Positions 27,069-37,300 of a DNA stretch of 64,000 nt are shown here, piece by piece. A model generated the notes under the pieces. The model searched no databases and had not been told where the DNA came from. It was given only the letters and a program-made list of their open reading frames with translations. The stretch spans positions 6,758,001-6,822,000 of the forward strand of contig OX467082.1 in assembly GCA_950106755.1 (NCBI GenBank), read 5' to 3'. Every line of letters starts with the position of its first letter. Positions within the stretch are counted from its first letter, which is position 1. Made by a program: the position numbers and the translations under genes. The stretch comes from Climacium dendroides (taxonomy: Eukaryota; Streptophyta; Bryopsida; Hypnales; Climaciaceae).

Positions 27069-27164
27069 TACTTGCTCACTTTGCTAATGCTGAAGCCCCT
27101 TTTACATTGGCAAACTCAATAGGCTTTTTCGAAGCACTAACAAGAATCCAGTGGAAAACCTATA

Positions 27165-27394
27165 TTAAAATGTCGATGCTTGTCCACACCTCGACACACA
27201 CTTGGGACAAACCCAATGGCTTGTTGGGATTTCTTCCAAAGACGGATTCAAACAATTCGTGTGCCACCATGTGGAACAAATATCACATAAAACTATGGTA
27301 GTAGTATGCTTGACGTTGCTACACAACACATATTTTATCCCAGCTAAAATCTGTGAACTACTTGAATCGATCCATTTGTCTATGTGTAGCAAAT
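27165..27394 (-). pseudogene. PHD-finger-like C-terminal tail of the gypsy polyprotein
   Basis: The minus-strand frame reads a zinc-finger pattern: VLC..., VLCDICSTWWHTNCL, then WVCPKC. The spacing fits a Cys4-His-Cys3 PHD finger, a module that usually binds histone H3 tails. The first zinc ligand is Tyr (TAT) where Cys (TGT) is expected, one transition away. It lies after the integrase and is separated from it by the MITE. I infer that it was a targeting module of the retroelement, in the place where chromoviruses carry a chromodomain. A captured fragment of a host PHD gene is the alternative. Confidence 0.7.
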
Positions 27395-27759
27395 CACTAT
27401 AACAAAACATGGTAAAAAAAAACCGTGCAGGAACTTCCAAAGTGGTTTTTTTTGACACGTTTTTGTGCGCAGTTTTCTTTGTGCATTGCGCGTAGTAGAC
27501 AGCCAAGTTTGTCAGCATTTTCCCACTGCAAATTTTGGAATTTTGGAGCGTGTAATATACCATTGGAAAGTTATTTAAAGGACCTTTCCAATGGTATATT
27601 ACACGCCCCAAAATTCCAAAAATTGCAGTGGGAAATTGCTGCCAAAGTTGGCTGTCCACTACGCGCAACGCGCAAAGAAAACTGCGCACAAAAACGTGTC
27701 AAAAAAAACCACTTTGGAAGTTCCTGCGCAGTTTTTTTTTACCATGTTTTGTTATAGTG
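27395..27759. mobile_element. Palindromic CACTA MITE, subfamily A (365 bp)
   Basis: It starts CACTATAACAAAACATGGTA and ends with the reverse complement. The two halves, about 180 bp each, are near-perfect inverted copies, so the single strand folds into one long hairpin. It is flanked by the direct repeat AAT. The termini match the giant element at 30603-61857. It is inserted in the gypsy between the integrase and the PHD-like tail. It closely matches the copy at 38097-38460, which lies in the opposite orientation. Confidence 0.95.
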
Positions 27760-27996
27760 AATGACACGCCGCACAATTGCGTGTGTAATCCTTCCAAACT
27801 TTGCCATCACATTCCTCCAAAAGTAGCATGCCAAACTTGAGTACCTCCGCACTCGTAGAATAATACGCCTTGCAGTCACGTCAAGGGTAGTTGGTGCCGT
27901 TTGCTACAAATAAACATAGTCACCTGATAAGAAACGTCGAACTTGAGGTTTGTAACCACCTCCTCGTATCGTGGCATAATACAAGGTGTCTCTATA

Positions 27997-28730
27997 CTAT
28001 GCAATTGAAAGGTTCTCCAAAGCCATGGGCATCACCCTCTTGTACAGATTCGCCCGTTGCTCGCAAATGCATGTCCACGTGTCTGGATCATCCAAGCCAT
28101 CCAATATTTTGTCTGCATCTTGTTTGATAGCCATGGGTAAAACCGGATGGCGCCCAAACAACAAATAATAAGGTGAAAAAGAAGCTAGAGATGCTTGTTT
28201 ACTAAACTGATAGCCTATTGCTATCCATGGTATTTGTAAGTCCCAATCTCCATGATGACCCTTTTTCAAACTATATTTTTGAAGTCCCCTCTTGACGGTT
28301 TTCACCATGCATTCTACCAATCCATCTGCTTTGGGATGATCTCACGAAGTAGTGCGGTAATCAATCATGGCTTGTTTACACAGGGCTTGAAATTCTCCAA
28401 GGAACGGATGTCCTTGATCAGTCAAAACCTTAGTTGGAACTCCAAAACGACTCAACACCTGGTCCAAGAATGAATAAACTACTTCTTCACTAAACTTGTC
28501 AGACAATGCTACCAACAATACATTTGAAAAAATATTCAATCATCACCAATACATACTGTTGTATTGTAATGTTACCGACAATGGTCCTACAAGATCTAAA
28601 CTACACCTATAGCCCAATCCCATGATTGGTAACGGTTGTAATTGAGGCATTGGGGCATTGAATGATGCTCGCACTATGTCACAAACCATGCATCTAGCTA
28701 CTGACTGTTGGACTTGCGTTTGCATGCCTC
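27997..28730 (-). pseudogene. Gypsy integrase, broken
   Basis: Minus-strand pieces show the end of the integrase zinc-binding region (VARCMVCDIVRAS), the core start (SLDLVGPLS), the central core (FGVPTKVLTDQGHPF) and the post-core helix region (NPA..-like, then FSPYYLLFGRHPVLP). The frame shifts between pieces, at about 28540 and 28340, so no intact enzyme can be made. It lies downstream of RNase H, as expected for Ty3/gypsy. Confidence 0.85.
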
Positions 28731-29123
28731 ACCACCAATAGTGAATTCGCAGCAAATTGTGAGTTCATCGCACTCCAAAGTGTTCCAAGTCCTCATGTGC
28801 ATGCATGATCAACTTTATTCTTTCAAAAGGCGCCGGTACCACCTTTTTGTTGCTGTCTGACCATACTCAAAGTAAATGAGCCCCCTCCTATACAAACCTT
28901 TTTGCTTGTTGTAGGATTCGGTTCTTCTCTTTGACTGACAATATAGTTGCCAATTCGCCATGTTTCAAATACTTCATCACATTTCCATCTTCAAAAATGT
29001 CTTTGGTGCCTCCAAACTTTTCACCATGATGGCTTCCTCGATAACGTCTCCAGTCATCGCCAATAAACTCAAATAGGTAGTAGCATGCCAACTTGGTAAC
29101 AAATCTTCTCCCTCCTCCATGTG

Positions 29124-29480
29124 CTAATGAGCCCTTGTGAAGTCCACTTGGCTAAGACTTGGATTGTGGCTTAAGCCATCAACATCCATATTTACCAAAC
29201 CGGCACGGTGCACAACTTTAAAATCATACTCCATGAACATCAAGGTCCATCGTATAAGCTTGTCAGTGAACTTGTTGGACTCCATGAGCCACTTCAATGG
29301 TTGGTGGTTTATAACCAATAGAAATTTGTTGCCATATAAATAACAACAAAAGTGGACAATGACCCAAATTGTTGCAAAACATTCTCCTTCATATGAGTTG
29401 TACAATGCCTCCGTGTTATTGTTGAAGCAACTAGTATAAGCTATCATAAATTTCTTTCCATTGTCGTCCATTTAAGTCAA
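29124..29480 (-). pseudogene. Gypsy RNase H domain
   Basis: Open on the minus strand. It contains the Ty3-type RNase H order: YTSC.., NSYEGECFATIWVIVHF, GNKFLLVINHQPLKWLM and KLIRWTLMFMEYDFKVVHRAG. It belongs to the same decayed polyprotein as the RT upstream; a frame break lies between 29480 and 29619. Confidence 0.85.
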
Positions 29481-29618
29481 CACTGCGCCAATTCCCAGTG
29501 AACTCCAATCCGTGTGCGATTAATACGTTCTACCAGAAATCAACCTTCTTAATATGGGTATTGATGATAAACGCTCCTTTAATTGTGTGAAGGCGACCTC
29601 TTGCTCATCTCCCCACAT

Positions 29619-30510
29619 TCAAGGTTGATCATTCCTTGTTAGTATAGTTAATGGCTTTGCAATGGCACTAAACGTCTTTACGAACTTCTGATAGTAATTG
29701 CACAATCCCAAAAATATCCGCAATCTACTTACATCCTTCAGTCTTGGTATAAAAATCATTACTTCCACTTTTCTGACTACCACACCCAATCCCCCAGGGT
29801 ATATCGTGTGGCCCAAGTACTCCACATGATCATAATAAAACTTGCATTTGTTTGAATGTAGTTTCAAGCCATGAAGTCTCAGTCTAGCAAAAACTTCCTT
29901 CAAATGAGTTGTGTGTTGATTTTGATTTGTGCTATAGACAATAATGTCATCAATTTAGCATTTCATAAAATCCAAGCCCGAAAAGATACGGTCTATAACC
30001 CTTGAAATTTAGCAAGGGCATTTTTCAAGTCAAAGGGGTAGAAACCTCCATTGATAAAGTCGGTCCTTCCCATCCTCATCGATTCCTCAGAACGCCGTCT
30101 TTCCTTTATCACCTTCTTGAATACCAAGTTGGTGAAAATTCGACTGGAGATTCAAAGTATTGAATATTGTAGCATGGCCGATGGCGTCAGAATTCTCCTT
30201 TGGTGGCGGCATTGCATAATGGTTGGACTTCGTGAATTTATTAATTCTTCGATAATCCCCACACATCTTCTTTCCAGTCCAATTACCAAAAATATCCTTC
30301 TTGGATGGCATGACCGTCACTGATGCATACTTACAATTTGAAGGCACCAATTCCACCAATCCGGCCTCCAACAACTTTTTCGTTTGGTCTTGAATCATCT
30401 TGTGTTCTACCTCACTATACTTGTACGGCTTGCGGTAAATTAGTGCGTCATCTGTCAAGTTAATACGTACCTCTTGTTTCTTAAGAACTTCTAAGTCTTT
30501 CAAATTAAAA
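29619..30510 (-). pseudogene. Gypsy reverse transcriptase, catalytic motif lost
   Basis: The N-terminal fingers (PSKKDIFGNW, MCGDYRRIN) and the thumb/connection region (KCKFYYDHVEYLGHTI, FLGLCNYYQKFV) are typical of Ty3/gypsy RT. At 29955-29963 the active-site box reads Cys-stop-Ile-Asp-Asp: the aromatic residue before the aspartates is replaced by TAA. Further stops lie near 30010-30040. The domain is non-functional. Confidence 0.88.
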
Positions 30511-30602
30511 ACAAAGCAATCTACGTGATTTTTAAGGAATTCTTGTTCCTATTTCTTCTTTGTTTCATCTTCTAGGCCTACTGACGGTTTCTAAGTTTCC
30601 TT

Positions 30603-30691
30603 CACTATAACAAAACATGGTAAAAAAGGCCGCACTCAAACTCAATTTATTGGTCTTTTTACCATGTTTTCGTGGCAGTCAAATCCATTGC
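30603..30691 (+). repeat. Left terminal inverted repeat of the giant CACTA
   Basis: 89 bp matching the reverse complement of 61769-61857 with one mismatch. The TIR itself contains a smaller hairpin: ACATGGTAAAAAAGGCC near 30615-30631 pairs with GGTCTTTTTACCATGT near 30652-30667. After 30691 the two ends diverge. Confidence 0.95.
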
Positions 30692-30954
30692 TAAATAACT
30701 CTGAAACGAACGACTGTCATTTGATTTATTGGATGTCATACGCGTAGTGAATTCAATTGAAGTGAATGCATATATGTTATAGTGATGTCTTGTTCTTGGT
30801 AGGGTGGTTACGTGTGACCAAAATTAATGTTCAAATCACTGATACACGTAACTGTACCTAGGTACACGTACAAATGAAATTGAAATAATTCATATGTACA
30901 TGGCATATTTGTACGTTCATATGCGCACATACATGTTGCGCTCGTAATTAATTA

Positions 30955-31285
30955 CACTATAACAAAACATGGTAAAAAAAACCGCGCGCAGTCGCGACTA
31001 CAGTTTTTTTGGTCATGTTCTTGTGCGCGTGCGCGTAGTGGACTTGAACCTTCTTTTGCAATTTCCTACTTCAATATTATGAATTTGGAGGCGTGCCATA
31101 TATCATTGGAAAGGTATTTAAAATAACTTTCTAATGATATATAGCACGCCTCCAAATTCATAATATTGAAGCGGGAAATTGCAAAAAACCACGGCTGTCC
31201 ACGATTTTGACTGTCACAAAAACGTGACCAAAAAAACCGTAGTTGCGACTGCACGCGTTTTTTTTTACCATGTTTTGTTATAGTG
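30955..31285. mobile_element. Palindromic CACTA MITE, subfamily B (331 bp)
   Basis: It has the same first 24 bp as the giant element's ends and near-perfect inverted halves. It is flanked by the direct repeat TTA. It sits in the left subterminal region of the giant element. Its sister at 60753-61085 lies near the right end in opposite orientation. The different target duplications show independent insertions. Confidence 0.95.
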
Positions 31286-31577
31286 TTAGAGATACACGAA
31301 CGCGCGCACTAGTTGACATTGAAACATAATTGATCGATTACATGTGCATATTGGTGTTTCATATATATTTTGAAATACAATTACATGTGCCATAGGTTCT
31401 AGTGTATGATTTTGAAACACAATTATGTGCGCACACTTCATGTATATATGTATAGGCTGCATAGTGCGTGTGCGCAATCATATACATGCATTCTTATTTT
31501 TACCATATGACGATGCATGTTGTAAACATCTATTTAGATAGAGTCATTCATCTTCAATAACAACTGTACACACGTAA

Positions 31578-31775
31578 GCGCGCTAATTCTTAATTTGCGT
31601 CAATTCTAAAATGTAAATGTCTGCACGCAAACGCCTACACCTTGCCTCAATTCTAAAATACATGCATGTGCGCGTGCAGATGCCTACACCTTGCCTGCAT
31701 TCCAAAATACATGCATGTGGATGCGCAAAGACACTTTGCGGCAATTGTAGAATGTATGCATGCATGTGCGCAAGC
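31578..31775. repeat. Left subterminal tandem repeats of about 50 bp
   Basis: Three to four units carry CCTACACCTTGCCT, AATTCTAAAATACATGCATG and GTGCGC motifs; clear unit starts are near 31633 and 31683. GCACAT, TGTGCGC and CATGCA words are frequent from 30880 to 31780. In En/Spm such subterminal repeats bind TNPA; that role is inferred here. Confidence 0.75.
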
Positions 31776-32452
31776 GCACTACGTCTCTACTCTTCAACCG
31801 ACATTTGCATCCTGCTTACAGTCACCCTTACTTTTGAAAGCATACATAAACATGTGCCACAACTTTTTTCTGTTCAAGTATGCCTGTACAGTTGCAAAAG
31901 CAAATGCAGCAACACATTTTCTGTGTTCAGGTGTGATTATTTTCATGAGCTACTTCTTCCCTAATAAATTTTAAACATGCATGTTCAGAATCAAATGCAC
32001 ATGCACTACAATTAACATGGTCAACAAATGAATACATACTCAGAGGAAATGCACATTCAATCCAGTACAAGTTTATTCCAACATATAATATAGTGAGAAC
32101 TTATATGTCGAAAAACATTATGCAGGTCTTCTGAAAATAAGAATGGCCTATCAATTTTCAGAGTAACTTCCACATGCTACTGTACAGTAGCTGCTACAAA
32201 CTGAAGACTTCCATCTGCACAGATTTCATTTCCTCGGTCTTGTATTTGTATGGAGTTTTGCAAGAACAATGATGCATAAAAAACATCAATAACAACAATG
32301 AGCAATGACGAAACACTATCTAAGAATTCAAAGGCACATTCCAAAAACATTTTCAAGAACACTACACTTCAACTTCGTATGTTTTCCCAGGAGCGGAAAT
32401 AAAAATTAAATCACATAATGCTTTACATTTCAGTACGTATATCGAACTCTTC
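31776..32452. other. Left subterminal non-coding DNA
   Basis: No exon-like sequence was recognised. It probably includes the 3' UTR of the minus-strand gene ending at 32453. Confidence 0.45.
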
Positions 32453-33543
32453 TTAGCCAATTCGACTGAACTGTTCTACAAAGTCTTCCGTGCTCCTGTT
32501 TGATCCACGAAACTGTACCTCATACTGCACAGAAGAAGAGGCGAAACAAATGTTCTTTACATTACCAAGTGATGATTCCAACACTTTACAATCACTATCA
32601 TTATACACTTTTAGTATAATATGAAGTCTGAATCTCCAAAAGTCCTCCCTGCTTTACCATTTCACTTAATTGGGCCTTTTAAGTGGCTACAGAAAGCGCA
32701 CGAAGTCCATTTTTTCTTCCTTCCATCTCTGCACTTTTAAAATAGACATCAATCACTGGCATGCCTACAGAAAACACTACCATCACATCCAACATTACCT
32801 ACTTCTCATAATTACCCAAGGCAAGCCAGGGCCTATAAACTGCATGGTAAATGTTGTCATCATACATGAACAATTCATACCGAATAAGCTTACAATCTCT
32901 TCAATAAGCACTCCATGAGTCCAATAATAAAGAAGGGAAAACAGTGTACCAGATGCTCTCTCCTAGCCTTCCATGCCCCCGGTGCAGTTTGGGATTTGCA
33001 AACAATCTGCTCCGCACTCCACCAAGCGATTACTGCATCCTCCTTCATAGCACAATGAGGAATTCTTCTCCACATCAGTATGACAGGTGACATCGATCAT
33101 CGACTTCCTCATAGACTACACTAAAACATTACACTGCAAGTACAAAACGAGCTTCCCATTTCCACGAAACACATGACTCCCACTATCATTGACAATTCAC
33201 AATTCGCAATTCGCATGGCAGCCCTGTGTTCAAAAATAATGATCCACTAAGTTGTACTAGATAGAATTCTATGCTTGTCCGAGGTATCAGAGGAAAACCA
33301 GATTGTGTATGTCGATCAGTTCCGCAAACTAACTTGGTAACGCTGTAAATGCACAAGCAAAGTGGTGGCACTTGCTGCTATGGAAAGGTAAAATGATGCC
33401 ACAACCTCATGAAGAGCCTCAACGCGTCCGATACCGCCATTCCGAAAACCAACTTCACGGTCCCTCAGCTCATCGCCATCTTTAGCGCCGTGGAATTGGC
33501 TGAGAAAGGTGTTGACGCACTTCCCGGTACATTCATGAACTCT
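32453..33543 (-). CDS. Unrecognised multi-exon gene, Cys-rich central exon
   Basis: Three exon-like blocks: 33543 to about 33410-33310 (includes KDGDELRDREVGFRNGG), about 33105-32950, and 32524-32453, which ends in a TAA stop after FVEQFSRIG. Acceptors TTAG and TGTGCAG and a donor CTG/GTACAC are visible. The middle block is open in two frames. One is rich in Cys (CYEGGCSNRLVECGADC, then NC) and resembles the AWS cysteine cluster of SET proteins, but it carries an in-frame TAG near its end. It could be a separate cargo gene or the 3' continuation of the TNPA-like gene. No function assigned. Confidence 0.35.
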
Positions 33544-34303
33544 CTAATTCCGTGGCTTGCAACCATCATTTTCACTCTTCAACCTCTAATTAAATGGATT
33601 GCAGACGTAATCTTCATTTTACAACTCTCAATTCATATGAATTGCTATCTTCATCTTCACTCCTCAACTCTCAAATTCTATGCATTCTAAATGTAGTCTC
33701 CATTCTCCGACTCCCCAACTTCATGGACTGTAACACTACTATTCACTTCTCCACCCTCAAAACCAAATGCCAACAACCCTATCAATAACATTCTGAGTTC
33801 AAAAACGTAAACCCCATGTGCGCACTTAAGAAATTCCAATTCTTCAAGCCTTACTCACTTGAAATTCACAATCATACAACTATTAATGAACTGACTGCCA
33901 AAGTTGCGTCACTCTAATAAATATCTACCTTTTCAACAATATCAGTAAGAATATGACAAATATTTGGGTTTTTAAAATAGGCGACTACTCTTCATATCTA
34001 CAAAAAAAAGACTCCCACTCTGTATTATGGAAATGAACTTTTACAACAGCCAATTCTCCAGGTATGCACGAATTTCCATCTACTACTAACGTTTTCTCAA
34101 TATCAACAACTTCCACGTTAGTATGTTGACACATACAACAATTTATTTCACCTAAATGAAAACAAGCAACACCTAAACAAACACACGGGTCTACAAGATC
34201 TACATCCTCTCATTTTCAAGCGCATGAGAGTCTTCTCGCATGGTAACTCTATGCCAACCTACGCCAACAGAATGGTCGTGTACCTTTCAGGCTATCGTCC
34301 TCG
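33544..34303. other. Spacer between two minus-strand genes of the giant element
   Basis: Relatively AT-rich with no convincing exon. It would be either the 3' UTR of the TNPA-like gene or an intron if the two genes are one. Confidence 0.4.
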
Positions 34304-37300
34304 TCAATTGTCACTGGATTTGCGCACCATCCTCCAACCTTTAGAACCCTGCGTACCGCTTGTTCCCGTGTTTGAGAAACGGCCCCTCCTCTTCTCTTTC
34401 CCTGCTTCTCTGCTCAAAGGTGCATCCCGTTTCTTCTGGCTATCTTCAAAATCTGAGTCGCTGTTTGTATTGTCTTGAGATAATGGGATAATTACCTCAC
34501 CGAACAACCTCGTTATTTGGTCTATTGGGGGAATCTCAATTACATGCAAAGTGCACCACATGATAGGTGCATTGGGCACACCCTCCACTTGGTCCAGATA
34601 CTGAATATCTGGTGGGAATCGCATTTTCGAATCAAACATTACAGGGGTGTTTTTATAAAAACAACACACCATTGTTATCATTTGTTGACCTTCTCTGCAA
34701 ACCTCATTCATAGAGTCCACGCACCTTGACTTCCGATTCACTCCAGCATGACCTTCTGCCACAACCTTCCCCACATGCTTCGGATGAAGAATCCACACTC
34801 TCGTCCGGGTCTTGATTGGATTTTGCGTATACAAAACCATTTGTGAGCAACTTCCACATAAAAATACCCCTACATTCCACAACAGAATTTCATCTTTAAT
34901 TTAGCCAACATTGAATACATGGAACCCATCGATTTTTTCCAATGTATGCAACTCTCACAACTTGCAGTTTTTTTGTTCATTTTAGCCATACTCATAAAGG
35001 TCTTCACTGCACTCACAGAGTTCTTCGGTCGCTTATATAACACCAACTTCTTCACAACTGAGGCGTCGATTTCAGCTAACCTCTGTTTTCTCTGTACCTC
35101 CTTACCACTGCGGTGGTTCACTTTCTGTCTCGATTTTCTGCCTTCATCAACAGCCACTTTACGTTTCCTGACAACTCTTGGAAGCACAGGAGGTTCTTCA
35201 TCACTCAAAGCATTCACCTCCATCTCAGGTCGGTCGGATTCACCATCACTTTCTTCCGATGCGGTATCTTCGTCTCCCTCCAAATCCACGTCATCATCAA
35301 TGACCAACATTACAGATTTCCTTGTCATTTTCACCTTCTTCGAACTCCTAGACCGTTCAAAATCCACAGCCACTTTCCCTTTTCCGGAGACTGTGCCTTC
35401 TTCTTCTGCTGCAAATGGCATGTCATGTGCATCTTCACGGAAATTCTCTACCTCCTCCATCATGTGAAGTCCAACATCTCTATTGCTCTTAGGCGGTGCA
35501 ACCCCGCTTAATCTTTCTAATCGCGGCAACACTTCCATGTCTTCCACGTATATTACTTTTTTTTTTTCGGCGGCTTTCTGCTTTATGGACGGTGGAAGCT
35601 CTTGAAAATCTCCGTAGTCAGAGAATTCATCGTTTGATGATAGCAACAACGTCTCCTCCTTCATGATGCCAACCGTGAATTCCGAAGTATATTTCAATTT
35701 ACTTGTATCAATGACCTTAGTCATTGCATTCCTCGAAACCATCTTCTGCTTCCCTGATGAACCCGCTGTCGAAACTTTTGCTACAAAATTCTCCTGCCTG
35801 GGAGTCCACTTTTAGAATAGGTTCTCTTTCAAATTCTTCCACCTCCGGACGCTGCAAGCTATTCACGACCTCTGCCGCTGTCTGGCTGCTCTGTCGACGC
35901 TTCACGGCCGTCTGATTTTTATCGACTGCCCCTAAGTCCTCGGGTTCCCCCAAGTCCCCTTTCAAACATGCTCGAGAGCCACAATGCTCAGCATAGAAAG
36001 ACAGAACGGTGTCCACTACGTTGTAGAGTTGGTTGCTGATGTCAGCCATCGGGATCCTCTGTGTAACTGGAAACCCCGCACTAGTCGTTTTGGACACCTC
36101 ACAAGGAAGTCCCAAAGAATCCTACCATGCACATTTCGAAGTTTTGGTGAAAATTTTGCTCTATATCCAATAAATTTCTTTGCATGTCCATTCAAAATGT
36201 GAATTGCATTGACAAGACGAATCATTAAATGTTACAAACTATACCGAGACTGGTGTGAAAGGAACTCCCAATTCTTGCTGCTCAACATTCTCGACGTTGG
36301 GTTCGTCCACAGTCTTTCCTTTCCCAGACGCTCCGTCTCCCTTCTGATACTTACAACCATTCCACAATATAATTGATTTCCAAACAAACTGATATCAACT
36401 CCTGTACACTGCATGATTATATCACAGACATTGTAATTGTAAAGAGTTTTCATTCCCAAACAACGTTGACTTCTAAAATGTCGTGCATCTGAATCCATTT
36501 TCAAATACGAACCGTTTACCCTTAAAACAAGGTCCTCCGAAAATGCAAAAGCAATTTTATTTAATGATCAATAACCATAGGAATACATACTTCGATCAAC
36601 AACCCTGCACTGCTCTTCACATTATACAATTTCCAAAAGGGCTGAACACGCGTTGTTCAATTCCTCATGTCCAACTGATCCATAGGACTGCAAGCACATG
36701 TTCCACTGAATTTCATGACCACTCCTGATTCTCAAGTGCCACATACTCCTAGTTTGCCCATGTACTCACCCTTTCCTCATTTATCTGAATTCTGTTCATA
36801 TATCACATACCTCATAAACTATCATACTGTACGATGAGAATTACACATTATACAGAGAATTTCTACAACTTCCACTAGGATTAGCAATGTACCCAATTTG
36901 TTTTCTCTACAGCTGCATTGCCGTCGATCCGCTTGTGTTCTTTTTGCTCTTGTGCTGACTTCCACTTCTCTACCAATTGCAACCATGCCCTCTGTTTACA
37001 ACCCTCCGGGTTTTTTTTCTCTCCTTCCTTTATCCAAAATTGACGATATTGAGCTCTACTTCTTTTAAAACATCCCTTCAAAAAATTCTCCACAAACCCT
37101 GAAGGCAATGGTCTGAACAATACAAACTGTCTTCCTACCTCCTCCATTACGTCGTTCATTAAATTCTGGTCATGAACGTCTATATATGCATCCTAAACTA
37201 AGGAATAAGCAACCAACTTCACAACATTAAGAAACTGCGACTTAAACCAAACAATGGTGCCGTCCCTGTCTTGCACTAAGTTCACCTGCGGAACCCTGCC

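Larger units (their letters stand above)
27069..30602 (-). mobile_element. Ty3/gypsy retroelement, 3' part (RT, RNase H, integrase, PHD-like tail)
   Basis: On the minus strand the gene order is reverse transcriptase, RNase H, integrase, then a C-terminal tail, which is the Ty3/gypsy order. The frame is broken by many stops, so the copy is dead. It is interrupted by a MITE at 27395-27759. At 30602 the frame is cut by the giant CACTA element and resumes in phase at 61858 after removing one CTT target copy. LTRs were not identified. Confidence 0.88.

Noticed and set aside
27395..27759. Calling the palindromes microRNA genes
   Set aside because: Terminal CACTA motifs and target duplications identify them as MITEs; no evidence of precise processing can be read from sequence.
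34919..35467. Plus-strand open frame of 182 codons
   Set aside because: Antisense to the acidic/basic linker exon of the TNPA-like gene; Ser/Phe-rich composition is typical of antisense shadows.
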